From NCBI GenBank assembly GCA_030373045.1, contig JAUCPW010000060.1:1-64000 (forward strand): 64,000 nucleotides of DNA. The letters are read 5' to 3'. Made by a program: the position numbers and the translations under genes. Shown here piece after piece: positions 34,585-43,729 of this stretch. The stretch is from Candidatus Fermentibacter sp. GTDB taxonomy: Bacteria; Fermentibacterota; Fermentibacteria; Fermentibacterales; Fermentibacteraceae. The notes under the pieces were generated by a model. It was given only the letters and a program-made list of their open reading frames with translations. It had not been told where the DNA came from and did not search any database. Numbering within the stretch: position 1 is the first letter of the stretch; each line of letters begins with the position of its first letter.

Positions 34585-35358
34585 CTAGTTCGAGCATCCC
34601 GGATCTCCCTGCTCGAGGGTGTAGGCGGGGGGCATCTGCGGCGTCCACATGACGTTCGGCGGGACTGGATAGAGCGGGCCGGCCTTCGAGAGCTCGGCAA
34701 GGGCGCCGGCCATTCCCTCGAGCATCGGGTGCGGACAGGCGAACACGAGTTCGTGGTTCTGCGTACCGCCGAACCTCCTGTCACCCGCGCAGGGGAAGCC
34801 GATCACGGGTCTGCCGGTGCCGGACACGAATCCTATGGCCGAGCACGCCGCGGCTTCGGCAACGGTGTCCGCGGCGACCCTCTCCCCGGTCCGGTAGAGC
34901 GCGGCATGCACGAAGCGCATCACCTGGGCCGGATTGCAGTAGAACAGCACGGCGTCGGGCACGGGATCGCCATCGGGATACCCTGCGAGCGGCGCGACCG
35001 AGACGGCCTGATAGCGGGCCCCGGAGTCGCCGAGCTTGAAGGTGTTCCTGAAGAAGGCCTCGCCGGCCTCCCGCGATGCGACGTACCTGCCCACGGCTGC
35101 GGAGCCGTCCCTGAACGCCGGAGGCGTCTCGACCAGGCCGAGGCATGCCGCCCCGATGGCGCAGACCATCCGCTCGGGCACGCCCGACGCCTGCCTGCCC
35201 TGGTGCCTGGCCATCGATATGAGCTGGCAGATGTTGACCGGGAAAGGCAGGGGCCTGCGGGGGAGGTCCTCGCGTGATGCGTGGAGCTTCACCGCCACGG
35301 GTCCGGTTTCAAGCCTCAGGATGCTCGCGAACTTGCCGGCCAGGGTCGCGTTGTCCAT
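34585..35358 (-). CDS. DUF169 family protein
   Basis: A 257-aa cytoplasmic protein of the DUF169 family. The family pattern is visible: PVAVKLHASREDLP, the cysteine segments VNICQLISMARHQG and ACLGLVETPP, YPDGDPVPDAVLFYCNPAQVMR and the closing FACPHPMLEGM. The repeated conserved cysteines suggest metal or cofactor binding, and DUF169 genes are common in anaerobes, but no function is established. It stands alone between the anti-sigma gene and the convergent flavin reductase gene. Confidence 0.82.
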   Translation of the reverse strand: MDNATLAGKFASILRLETGPVAVKLHASREDLPRRPLPFPVNICQLISMARHQGRQASGVPERMVCAIGAACLGLVETPPAFRDGSAAVGRYVASREAGEAFFRNTFKLGDSGARYQAVSVAPLAGYPDGDPVPDAVLFYCNPAQVMRFVHAALYRTGERVAADTVAEAAACSAIGFVSGTGRPVIGFPCAGDRRFGGTQNHELVFACPHPMLEGMAGALAELSKAGPLYPVPPNVMWTPQMPPAYTLEQGDPGCSN

Positions 35359-35394
35359 GCGCCGCTCCTCCCGGAGAACTCCTGCCGTCTGCGG

Positions 35395-35862
35395 TCATCT
35401 CCCGTACCGGGAGGCGAGGAACACCATCGTAACCGTGGTCAGGAGGATGCCGAAGGCTATGGCTGCTATCCATACCGAACCGGGTTCCATCGCCCTCGCA
35501 GCGGCCTGCGCCACCTGGTGGAACCCGTCGCCTGCGAGCAGGCTCCTGCCCGACGACGCGAGAAGCCTCCAGGCTCCGAACAGCACCGCCGCGGCGGCTC
35601 CCGAGGCTGCCACGGCCCTCAGGATCGTGAAGCGCCCGGAGGGCTTGTCGAGCAGGTCGATGGAGGCGTCGATCCGATCGAGGAGGCCGTCGGGGATCCC
35701 GTAGGAGCCTGCGAGGCCCTGTTCGATCAGCTTCTCGGCCTCGAGCGCCTTCGTGCATTCCGGACACCCGGCGCAGTGCTCGAGGAACGACGCGGCCATG
35801 GGGGGATCGAGCAGCCCGAGCAGGTACTCGACGGCTTCAGCAGATCTGCTGCACGAGCTCAT
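35395..35862 (-). CDS. zinc-finger anti-sigma factor, membrane-anchored
   Basis: A 155-aa protein with the zinc-binding anti-sigma motif H29-x3-C33-x2-C36 (EHCAGCPEC), a helical linker, and two hydrophobic segments (about residues 84-104 and 130-150). It overlaps the 3' end of the ECF sigma gene by 26 bases, the standard arrangement for a cognate anti-sigma factor that binds and holds its sigma factor at the membrane. The periplasmic sensing part is very small, so the signal may act through other proteins or through the zinc site. Confidence 0.85.
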   Translation of the reverse strand: MSSCSRSAEAVEYLLGLLDPPMAASFLEHCAGCPECTKALEAEKLIEQGLAGSYGIPDGLLDRIDASIDLLDKPSGRFTILRAVAASGAAAAVLFGAWRLLASSGRSLLAGDGFHQVAQAAARAMEPGSVWIAAIAFGILLTTVTMVFLASRYGR

Positions 35863-36391
35863 TCTCCCTCCCTTCCAGGATCTCTCTCAGCCTGCGCCTG
35901 GCGCGCAGAAGATACACCCTGACGTTCTTACCGGGGATTCCGAGGACATCGCCCGCCTCGGCATGCGTCATCTCGTGGAAATAGACGAGGGTCAGGAGGG
36001 ACCTGTCCCTCTCGGGGAGCCTCGACAAGGCTGTCTCCAGGAGGCCGGACCCGGGATCGGGCCGCCTGTCCTCGGCTCCGTACCCCTCGATGTCCTCGCC
36101 TTCCAGGACCTGGCCGGGGATCCTCTTCCTCAGGTGGTCGATCGCGGCCCTCCGCGTGATCGAGGCCAGCCAGGAGGGAAACCTGCCGCTCTCCCTCAGG
36201 AGGCCCAGGTTCAGCCAGGCCTTCACGAAGACCTCCTGCGCGATGTCGCAGGCCTCGTCAGGATCGCCGACGGTCCTCCTGGCGAGCGCATGGACGAATC
36301 CGGCGAAGTCGCGGACGAGTGAGTCGAATGCCTGCCTGTCGCCGGCCTTCGCGCGATCCACCACATCCGCGACTCCGTCCGCATCTCTCAA
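35837..36391 (-). CDS. ECF-type RNA polymerase sigma factor
   Basis: A 184-aa extracytoplasmic-function sigma factor. Region 2 is seen as DIAQEVFVKAWLNLGL with the preceding DSLVRDFAGFVHALARR, and region 4 as LPERDRSLLTLVYFHEMTHAEAGDVLGIPGKNVRVYLLRAR. The TTG at 36391 overlaps the upstream DUF6249 TGA (TTGA); the only nearby ATG is out of frame. Cognate anti-sigma factor overlaps downstream. Target promoters cannot be named from the sequence. Confidence 0.9.
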   Translation of the reverse strand: MRDADGVADVVDRAKAGDRQAFDSLVRDFAGFVHALARRTVGDPDEACDIAQEVFVKAWLNLGLLRESGRFPSWLASITRRAAIDHLRKRIPGQVLEGEDIEGYGAEDRRPDPGSGLLETALSRLPERDRSLLTLVYFHEMTHAEAGDVLGIPGKNVRVYLLRARRRLREILEGRENELVQQIC

Positions 36392-36774
36392 CTCCCGTCG
36401 CCCTTCCTTGCGGTAACGCGCCAGATCACCACGAGGGCGATACCGCCGAAGAACAGATAGGCTCCGGGTTCGAGCATGCCGGTCTGACCCAGCACCAGCG
36501 CCGTGAAGGCCATCGCAGCCGCGATGCCGATCAGGAAGACCCCGGCCTTCACGGTCCAGAGTCTGTTCCTCGGCTGTTTCGGGTTGATGATCCCCACGAT
36601 CTCCCTGATCTCCTCGGGACCCTTCCCGGATGCCACCGCACTTGCGACCATCTCCTGGAGGGCCATATCCTTCCTGTGCGAGAAGTGGATCACGAGGGCC
36701 GCTATCGCGAGGGGTCCACCGATGCTGAGCAGGATCGCGACAATCGGGATCGCCGATTCCATGAAGCCGTCCAT
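36388..36774 (-). CDS. small membrane protein, DUF6249 type
   Basis: A 128-aa protein with three hydrophobic helices (AIPIVAILLSIGGPLAIAAL near the start, and two more near residues 75-120) and a cytoplasmic loop with EMVASAVASGKGPEEIREIV. This matches the DUF6249 family, often encoded beside ECF sigma factors. The ATG at 36774 has AAGGAG eight bases upstream; the very long frame that contains it is not otherwise protein-like. It is the first gene of the sigma/anti-sigma operon, so it may help sense envelope state; that is inference. Confidence 0.72.
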   Translation of the reverse strand: MDGFMESAIPIVAILLSIGGPLAIAALVIHFSHRKDMALQEMVASAVASGKGPEEIREIVGIINPKQPRNRLWTVKAGVFLIGIAAAMAFTALVLGQTGMLEPGAYLFFGGIALVVIWRVTARKGDGS

Positions 36775-36900
36775 TCCGGGTCTCCTTTCTGCTGCCTCGA
36801 CCATAGAGACGCCGCGGCCGGCACGGGGGTTACACGCCACCCGCCATGCCGAGCATAAGGGCCCGCGGGGCAAGGCACAAACGATAGACTGGAGGATCAG

Positions 36901-37962
36901 ATGACCAGTTCCTTCACCGGCCTGGGCGGCAAGCGGGGCCTCTCGCCCGGAACCCTGGTGAGCAGCCCGGGGAGGGAGCAGATCGAGACCAGGATCACCC
37001 TGCTCCGCTGGAGTGAGGAAGAGTTCTCGATCCTGGATGTCGACGACCCGGCGTCGCCCGCGCAGGAAGGAGAGGACTACACAGTCCGCTGGATGAGGAT
37101 CAGGGGATTCTCGGACCTCTCCGTGGTCAACACCGTCGGGGGCCTGTTCGGCATACATCCCCTCCAGCTCGAGGACGCCGTCAACAGGCACGACAGGCCC
37201 AAGGCGGAACTCGACGAGGAGAGCGTCTTCGTCACCCTGAGCTCGATCTTCCCCGGAAACGGCGGGCCACCGGTCCACGGCCACCTGGCGCTCTTCCTGA
37301 AACCCGGCATCCTGATCTCGTTCGAGGAGGGCGATACTCCTCTCTTCGACGCTGTTGTCGATAGGATGAAGAGGGGCGGCTCGAGGCTCCGCAGGTACGG
37401 GCCGGACTACCTCTTCTACGCCCTGATGGACGCGGTGGTGGACGGATACTTCGCGACCCTCGAAGACATGGCCGACAGGATAGAGAAGCTCGAGGAGGAC
37501 GTGGTGGAGGGGGACGGCTCGGATCTGCTCGAGAGGATCCACTCCATGAGGAACGAGATGCTCCTCTTCAGGCGTTCGGTCTGGCCCATGCGGGAGCTCG
37601 TGGGGAACCTGACGAGGACGGGCGACTCGGCCTTCTCGAGCGTCACGCTGCCGTACATCAGGGACCTCTACGATCACGCGGTGCAGGTCGTGGAGACCTC
37701 GGAAACCCTCAGGGAGATGCTGTCCGCCATGCTCGACACCTACCTGTCGAGCACCAGCAACAGGATGAACGAGGTCATGAAGGTCCTGACGATCATCGCG
37801 ACCATCTTCATGCCGCTGACCTTCATAGCAGGGATCTACGGGATGAACTTCGAGCACATGCCCGAGCTGGGAAAGGCGTGGGCCTATCCCGCGGTGCTCG
37901 GTGCGATGGTGCTGATCGGTTTCGGGATGGGCTTCTGGTTCCGGAAGAAGGGCTGGCTGTGA
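36901..37962 (+). CDS. corA: CorA family magnesium/divalent cation transporter
   Basis: A 353-aa pentameric channel-type transporter. The large cytoplasmic domain is followed by two membrane helices at the C-terminus with the defining pore motif YGMNFEHMPE between them. Other marks are the NRHDRPKAELDEES region and a long helix (about 195-285). The ATG has GGAGG five bases upstream. It mediates Mg2+ (or Co2+/Ni2+) uptake across the inner membrane. The stop overlaps the downstream GTG start. Confidence 0.95.
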   Translation: MTSSFTGLGGKRGLSPGTLVSSPGREQIETRITLLRWSEEEFSILDVDDPASPAQEGEDYTVRWMRIRGFSDLSVVNTVGGLFGIHPLQLEDAVNRHDRPKAELDEESVFVTLSSIFPGNGGPPVHGHLALFLKPGILISFEEGDTPLFDAVVDRMKRGGSRLRRYGPDYLFYALMDAVVDGYFATLEDMADRIEKLEEDVVEGDGSDLLERIHSMRNEMLLFRRSVWPMRELVGNLTRTGDSAFSSVTLPYIRDLYDHAVQVVETSETLREMLSAMLDTYLSSTSNRMNEVMKVLTIIATIFMPLTFIAGIYGMNFEHMPELGKAWAYPAVLGAMVLIGFGMGFWFRKKGWL

Positions 37963-38678
37963 ACGGCCGCGGGATGCCCCCCCTGCTCGCGGCCCTGCTT
38001 CCCGCCCTGTTCGCGCCCGGGCCGGGCTGGAGCAACTCGGCGACTTCCGCGGAGTTCCTGGGCTTCTCGTCCGACGCCCGCTTCGCCGCCTGGGAGGAGT
38101 ACGGCATCCAGGACGGCAGCGGATTCCCGGTCTCCATCATCACCGTCCTCGGCCTCGGGGACTGCCGTCTCGCGGGGCGCTTCGAGATCGTGCTGGAGGA
38201 CGGGTGCGGAGACCTCGGGACCGCGAGGGACCTCTGCCGTGAAGAAGCCTCGGGGCTGCTCGACTCGCTCTCGGAGGAATGGCTCGAGGGCCGGCTGTGC
38301 GTGCTGCACCTCCCCACCGACCTGTCCGCCCCCCGGGATTCGGCCAGGTTCCACTCCTGGAGGCCCGTTCCGGGATACCACGTCGGCGACAGGACGGTCA
38401 TCCTGACCTCGGAGGCCGTCCACGGCACGGAACTCGAGGAGTACTGGCTCCTGGTCCCCGAGCTGCTCTCCGTTTCCGTCAGGGACAACGCGACAGGCGT
38501 CCTCAGGGTGATCAGACGCGACACGGAGACGGATCCCGGGCTGTCGGGCATGTTCGGCTACGGGATCGAGGGGATCTGGGCGCTGGGCGACAGCGCCTTC
38601 GCCGTATCGATACAGTCGCTCAGGCTGGGATTCGAGGGGCCGGACCTGATGTACGAATACGCCGGCTGGCGGGACTAG
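37959..38678 (+). CDS. secreted protein of the DUF2259 family
   Basis: A 239-aa protein with a signal peptide (LLAALLPALFAPG) and the DUF2259 signature: FLGFSSDARFAAWEEYGIQDGSGFPVS at residues about 28-54, followed by repeated beta strands. The family is described only as predicted secreted proteins. The GTG at 37959 overlaps the corA TGA; an ATG at 37974 is an alternative start. Its TAG is interlocked with the ABC transporter stop in one CTAG. Confidence 0.75.
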   Translation: MNGRGMPPLLAALLPALFAPGPGWSNSATSAEFLGFSSDARFAAWEEYGIQDGSGFPVSIITVLGLGDCRLAGRFEIVLEDGCGDLGTARDLCREEASGLLDSLSEEWLEGRLCVLHLPTDLSAPRDSARFHSWRPVPGYHVGDRTVILTSEAVHGTELEEYWLLVPELLSVSVRDNATGVLRVIRRDTETDPGLSGMFGYGIEGIWALGDSAFAVSIQSLRLGFEGPDLMYEYAGWRD

Positions 38679-39445
38679 ACCATGCCGGGCAGGGGCGATC
38701 CGGCCGCGAAGTAGCCGGCAGCCTCCAGGGGGGCTGTCCCGGTGAGTTCGAAGAAGAGCTTCTCGAGCCCCTCCTCGCCTATGGACGAGGTCTCGACAAG
38801 CGAAGCCAGCCTGCCCCCGTTGATGATGCCTATCCTGTCGCAGATCCGGAGCGCGATCGGGAGCGTGTGGGTGGAGAGCACGACCGCGGACCCCGAATCG
38901 GCCGCGGCCCGGCACATCCTGTGGAAGGTCCCGGCAGAGGCCGGGTCCAGCCCGACCATGGGCTCGTCGATCACGTAGAGGTCGGGTTTCGAGAGGAACG
39001 CGGCGGAGAGAGCGACCCTCTGCGTCATGCCGTGAGAGTAGGATTCCGCCCTGGCGTCCAGCCATCCCTGCATGTCGAAAAGCTCCTCGCAGAATCCTAT
39101 CCTGGACTCCGACGATGCGGGATCGAGCCTCCTGGCCCTGGCTATGAACCTCAGGAACTCCCTGCCCGTGAGTTTCGGGTAGAGCGTCGGCTGGTCGGGC
39201 ACGAAGGCCGAGATCTCCCGCGCCCTGTCGGGGTGCCTTATGGCGTCGATCCCCGACACCTCGACGGCGCCCGAATCGGGTATCACCAGACCGGCCACGA
39301 TCTTGAGCGTTGTCGTCTTCCCCGCCCCGTTGGGTCCGAGGAGGCCGAAGATCTCGCCGCTCCGCACCTCGAGGGAGAGACCGTCCAGCGCCCTCTTCCT
39401 GCCGTAGGACTTCACCAGCGACTCGAGCCTGAGCCTGCTATCCAT
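38675..39445 (-). CDS. ABC transporter ATP-binding protein
   Basis: A 256-aa nucleotide-binding subunit: Walker A GPNGAGKTTTLK, Q-loop near FVPDQPTLYPKLTG, a signature YSHGMTQRV, Walker B DLYVIDEPMVGLDP and the H-loop in STHTLPIAL. It is closest in style to ABC-2 exporters (CcmA/NatA-like). No permease gene adjoins it, so its partner is elsewhere. The ATG at 39445 has GGAGG just upstream and overlaps the end of ftsY by 8 bases. Confidence 0.9.
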   Translation of the reverse strand: MDSRLRLESLVKSYGRKRALDGLSLEVRSGEIFGLLGPNGAGKTTTLKIVAGLVIPDSGAVEVSGIDAIRHPDRAREISAFVPDQPTLYPKLTGREFLRFIARARRLDPASSESRIGFCEELFDMQGWLDARAESYSHGMTQRVALSAAFLSKPDLYVIDEPMVGLDPASAGTFHRMCRAAADSGSAVVLSTHTLPIALRICDRIGIINGGRLASLVETSSIGEEGLEKLFFELTGTAPLEAAGYFAAGSPLPGMV

Positions 39446-40331
39446 CGGGACCTCCGAGCAGCGCCTCCACGAAATCCGCAGGGGAGAACACTTCGAGATC
39501 GTCCGGCGACTCGCCGGTGCCGGCATACTCCACCGGGATCCCGAGCCCGGCCGCGACAGCCACGACGGCGCCGCCCCTGGCAGTCCCGTCGAGCTTCGTG
39601 AGCACCAGGCCGGTCAGGGGCAGGGCCCCTGCGAACTGCCTGGCCTGCGGAAGCGCGCTCTGCCCGATCGAGGCGTCGATGACCAGGAGCGTCGAATGGG
39701 GCGCCCCGGGCAGGGCCTTGGAGCATACCCTGTGCACCTTTCCCAGCTCGGCCATCAGGTCGGTGCGCGTGGTCAGCCTGCCGGCGGTGTCGATCAGGAT
39801 CTCGTCGTACCCTCCCGCGGCCGCCTCACGGATCGAATCGTAGGCTACCGAACCCGGATCCGTGCCCGGAGGGCGGACGACGACCGGAATGCCGAGTCTG
39901 CCGCCCCACTCGGAGAGCTGTTCCGAAGCGGCGGCCCTGAAAGTGTCGGCGCATGCCAGGAGGACCTTCCGGCCGCGGCCGGAGAGGAGCTTCGCCACTC
40001 TTGCGATGGTGGTGGTCTTCCCGGACCCGTTGGTCCCCACGAAGAGGACGACCCTGGGGCCTTCCGCCGGCGCCTCCGCCTCCGGCACCCCCGGGAAGTA
40101 CCCGGCGAGGGCGGACCCCAGCCTGCCCCTCCACTCCGGGTCCCCCTTCCACCCCTCTCTCCGGGCGCGTTCCACGAGCCCTTCGGTGATCTCCGGGCCC
40201 AGATCCCCGGCGAGGAGGATCTCCTCGAACCTGCCTGCGCCCTCCTCGTCGGCCCTGTTCCTGCCGAAGAGGCCGGACAGCGCGCCGCCCAGCGAAAACC
40301 CGCGCCTCCGGAGCGTTCCCGGGAGTCTCAT
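39438..40331 (-). CDS. ftsY: signal recognition particle receptor FtsY
   Basis: A 297-aa SRP GTPase that docks ribosome-SRP complexes at the membrane. G1 is VGTNGSGKTTTIARVAKLL, the G3-like DTAGR is in ILIDTAGRLTTRT, and G4 TKLDGTARGG is intact; the insertion-box DTFRAAASEQL is also present. There is no long acidic N-terminal A domain, so it is the short form. Overlaps the smc stop (ATGA). Adjacency of smc and ftsY is common in bacteria. Confidence 0.96.
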   Translation of the reverse strand: MRLPGTLRRRGFSLGGALSGLFGRNRADEEGAGRFEEILLAGDLGPEITEGLVERARREGWKGDPEWRGRLGSALAGYFPGVPEAEAPAEGPRVVLFVGTNGSGKTTTIARVAKLLSGRGRKVLLACADTFRAAASEQLSEWGGRLGIPVVVRPPGTDPGSVAYDSIREAAAGGYDEILIDTAGRLTTRTDLMAELGKVHRVCSKALPGAPHSTLLVIDASIGQSALPQARQFAGALPLTGLVLTKLDGTARGGAVVAVAAGLGIPVEYAGTGESPDDLEVFSPADFVEALLGGPDG

Positions 40332-43300
40332 GGCCTGCGCGCCTCCTCCAGGCTCACGGATGCCAGGGCCGAGACCCCGTTCCCGGCCATCGTCACTCCG
40401 TAGAGCCTCTCGGCCGCCTCCATGGTCCTCCTGTTGTGGGTCACGACTATGAACTGGGTCCCGGCCGAGAAGCTGCCCAGGAGATCGATGAACCGGTCGA
40501 CGTTGGCGTCGTCCAGGGGAGCGTCGAGCTCGTCGAGCACGCAGAACGGCGCGGGTCTGACGAGATACAGCGCGAAGAGGAGGGCTACCGCCGTCATCGC
40601 CTTCTCTCCGCCAGACAGGGCCGAGATGCTCTCCAGCGTCTTGCCCCTTGGTCTCGCCATGACCGAAACCCCGCCTTCGAGGGGATCCTCGCCGGGTATC
40701 GCCTCGAGCCGGGCCTCCCCGCCCTCGAAGAACCTCTGGAAGATCTCGGAGAAGTGTTCCTGGACGGCCCTGAAGGTCTCTCCGAACCTCTCGGCCGCAG
40801 TCCTGTTGATCTCGCCGATCGCCTCGGAGATGGAAGCCCGGGCCTCGAGCAGGTCCGCCTTCTGTGTCTCCAGGAATTCGAGCCGGCTGGCCGCCTCTTC
40901 GTGCTCGGCCTTGGCGAGCATGTTGACCGGGCCGAGCCTGTCCCTCTCGGCGGAGACCCTGCCTATCTCCGCGGCCAGGTCATCGTCGGCGAGCCTGCGG
41001 AGCTTCGGATCGGGGGAACCGGCATCGCCGGCCCTCTCCTCCAGGGGGCGGAGCTTCTCCTCGAGGGCGGCTGCCTCCGTCGCGCATTCCAGGAGCGCAG
41101 CCCGGGCAGACTCCAGATCGCCCCGCGCGGCATCGGCCTCCCTCTGCACCGCGATGGCGCGCTCTGCCGCCGCCGATCTGAGGGAAACGGCCTCCAGCCG
41201 CCCGGCGGAAGCCTCCTCCAGCTCCGCCCTCACCTCGCCCGATCTTGTGCGGGCTTCGTCAGCCGTCCCGGAATGGAGCTCCGCCGCCTCGGCCGACTCG
41301 GCGGCCCTCGCGGACAGCACGGCCGCTTCGAAGCGCTGCCGGGACGCGAGCTCCCTGTCCCTCTCCATCCCCTCCCTCGCCGATGCGATCCCCGATAGGA
41401 CGATCTCGTGGCCGTGCACCGCCCTGTCCCTCTCGGCGCTGGCTGCGACCAGCTCCCTGGAGCATTCCATCAGCCGGTCCTGCGCATGCTGCGCAGCGGC
41501 GGCGGCCTGACGGTCGGCCTCCTCCAGGGCGGCCAGACCGGCCCCGTCCGCATCCGGCATGGGTTCCGCAGGCCGCGGAAGCGCAGCCAGGGCGGCATCG
41601 ATCTCGACGAGCCCCGCGGAGACCCGGGCCTCCCGCTCCCGCAGGGCGCGGGCTTCGGCCGCGGTCGAGGAAGCCCTCTTCTGCAGGTCGAGCACCGACG
41701 CCGTCATCCTGGCGCGGTTCTCCACCATCGCCGACCTGGCGGCCTCCAGTTCGGCCCTCTTCGCGGACGAGGCCGAGATCCCGCCCCTTGCGGAGGCGAT
41801 CCTGGCCTCCAGGGCCTTGAGCATCGCCTTGCGTTCGAGGGGGCCCCTGTCGGCGGCTCCCGTTCCCAGCCTCACCAGTCCGTCGGGCCTGAAGATGTCG
41901 CCGCCGGGCGTGACGATCACGAGACCGGTGCCCGTTGCGGCTGCGGCCATCGCGGTCTGCCTGTCGGGAGCCATCGCGGCCCTCGAGAAGATGCTCCAGG
42001 CCTCCGCAGGGCCGTCCGTGAGGAATTCCGACAGCCGCCTCGTGCCGGGCGGCACGGTTTCGGCGGAGATGCCGGCATCGACGGCGTATCTGCCGTCTTC
42101 CGCGTCCGCCGGGACACCATGTCCGGCGGGACGGGCCGAATAGAACGAGTCCAGACAGGCGCCGGCCGCCGCCTCGCAGCCTTCCTGCACCGTGACGAGC
42201 GAAGCGATGGTGCCGGAGGACTCGCGCGAGATCTCCCCCTCGAGCACCCGCGCCTGCTCCCCGTACTCGCCTGCCCTGCCTTCGAGCGCGGCGATGGACG
42301 ATCTGCATTCCTCGAGGGAGCGGGCGGCATCCTCCAGGGCTGTCTCCGCTGCGGACGCCCCTGCGGAGGCCTGTTCCAGCGAGACTTCCAGGGAGGCGGC
42401 CTCCGAGTCGAGGGCAGCGATCCTCACCCTCAGCGCCTCCAGCTCGGCCCCGGCCGACGACCGCTCTCCGTCGAGCCTCGCGAGATCCGCCGCGGCCCTC
42501 TCCCTGTCCCTCGCCGCCTTCTCGACCGCCCTCCTGCGCTCCTCCAGCGCATTCCTGGCGGCGCGCGAGAGACCGCCCGATTCGTCGCAGGCCTCCCTTG
42601 CGACCGCCAGCCTGGAAGCGGCGGCCTCGGCAGCCGATCCGGCCTCCCCTGCGAGCCTGAGTGCGTCCTCCGCGCTCGCAGCGAGCGCCGCGAGCCTCTC
42701 TGCAGCGAGGGCCGACCTTGCGTCCAGTTCGGCCGACCTCTCCTCCAGATCGCGAGCCCTTGCGCGGAGTTCATCTCCGAGCGCCCCGGCCGCGCGAGCC
42801 CTCTCCGACTCCACGAGGACCAGCGCTTCGGCTTCCGACAAGCGCTTCTCGAGGGCCGAGACTGCGGTCTGCCTGCGGTCGAGATCCGCCTGGGCGAGTT
42901 CGAGCGAGTTCCTCGCCTCCGAGAGCCGGGCCGTATGGGCCATCGAGGACGCAGCGAGGTCCTGTTCGCGCTTCCTGAGGTCCGAGAGCCTCGACTTCGC
43001 AGCCGCGAGATCGGCCCGCACAGCTTCCGCAACGCGCCCCGCAGCCTCCGCCTCGAGGGCGTGCAGCCCCTTCATGGTCTTCTCGTACCTCGCGAGGACG
43101 GCGGCCTGCCTCCTCAGCTGATCGACGTTCCTCGTGACTTCGGAGATGATGTCCTCGAGTCGCTCCAGGTCGCCCGACGCCGCATCGAGCTTGAGCTGGG
43201 CCCTGTGCCTCTGCACCTTGTACCTGGTGATGCCTGCGGCCTCGTCGAACAGGAACCGCCTCTCCTCGGTCCTGCTCGAGAGAATCGCCTTGACCATCTC

Positions 43301-43729
43301 CGACTCCAGGATCCAGTACCCGCTGCTGCCCAGCCCGCAGTCGGCCAGCAGGTCGGTGATGTCCATCAGCCTGCACCTCGAGCCGTTGAGCAGGTATTCG
43401 CTCTCGCCCGACCTGAAGAGCCTCCTGGTGATGGAGACCTCCTCGAACTCGAGCGGGATCGTCCTGTCGGAGTTGTCGAGAGTGATGAGCACCTCGGCCA
43501 TGCCCATGGGCCTCCGGGCCGCGCTGCCGGCGAAGATCACGTCCTCCATGCGCTCGGCCCTGAGGGTCCTGGGGCTCTGGTTGCCGAGCACCCACCTGAG
43601 GGCGTCGGCAATGTTGCTCTTGCCGCATCCGTTGGGGCCCACCACCCCGGTGATACCTCCGTGGAAACGGAGTTCGACCGGGTCGGCGAATGACTTGAAC
43701 CCGCCGATCCTCAGGGATTTCAGCTTCAT
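40328..43729 (-). CDS. smc: chromosome segregation ATPase SMC
   Basis: A 1133-aa condensin subunit: head ATPase halves at both ends, joined by long coiled coils and a hinge (about residues 480-620). Walker A is VGPNGCGKSNIADAL; the ABC signature LSGGEKAMTAVALLF and Walker B FCVLDELDAPLDDANVDRF lie near the C-terminus. The coil arms are extremely alanine/arginine/glutamate-rich. The ATG at 43729 overlaps the pgsA stop (ATGA); the longer frame upstream is pgsA read in another frame and is rejected. The ScpA/ScpB partners are not in the window. Confidence 0.96.
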   Translation of the reverse strand: MKLKSLRIGGFKSFADPVELRFHGGITGVVGPNGCGKSNIADALRWVLGNQSPRTLRAERMEDVIFAGSAARRPMGMAEVLITLDNSDRTIPLEFEEVSITRRLFRSGESEYLLNGSRCRLMDITDLLADCGLGSSGYWILESEMVKAILSSRTEERRFLFDEAAGITRYKVQRHRAQLKLDAASGDLERLEDIISEVTRNVDQLRRQAAVLARYEKTMKGLHALEAEAAGRVAEAVRADLAAAKSRLSDLRKREQDLAASSMAHTARLSEARNSLELAQADLDRRQTAVSALEKRLSEAEALVLVESERARAAGALGDELRARARDLEERSAELDARSALAAERLAALAASAEDALRLAGEAGSAAEAAASRLAVAREACDESGGLSRAARNALEERRRAVEKAARDRERAAADLARLDGERSSAGAELEALRVRIAALDSEAASLEVSLEQASAGASAAETALEDAARSLEECRSSIAALEGRAGEYGEQARVLEGEISRESSGTIASLVTVQEGCEAAAGACLDSFYSARPAGHGVPADAEDGRYAVDAGISAETVPPGTRRLSEFLTDGPAEAWSIFSRAAMAPDRQTAMAAAATGTGLVIVTPGGDIFRPDGLVRLGTGAADRGPLERKAMLKALEARIASARGGISASSAKRAELEAARSAMVENRARMTASVLDLQKRASSTAAEARALREREARVSAGLVEIDAALAALPRPAEPMPDADGAGLAALEEADRQAAAAAQHAQDRLMECSRELVAASAERDRAVHGHEIVLSGIASAREGMERDRELASRQRFEAAVLSARAAESAEAAELHSGTADEARTRSGEVRAELEEASAGRLEAVSLRSAAAERAIAVQREADAARGDLESARAALLECATEAAALEEKLRPLEERAGDAGSPDPKLRRLADDDLAAEIGRVSAERDRLGPVNMLAKAEHEEAASRLEFLETQKADLLEARASISEAIGEINRTAAERFGETFRAVQEHFSEIFQRFFEGGEARLEAIPGEDPLEGGVSVMARPRGKTLESISALSGGEKAMTAVALLFALYLVRPAPFCVLDELDAPLDDANVDRFIDLLGSFSAGTQFIVVTHNRRTMEAAERLYGVTMAGNGVSALASVSLEEARRP

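Noticed and set aside
36388-37857. 489-codon minus-strand frame opposite corA
   Set aside because: Only the last 128 codons (DUF6249 protein) are real; the rest is antisense to corA and has no protein-like features.
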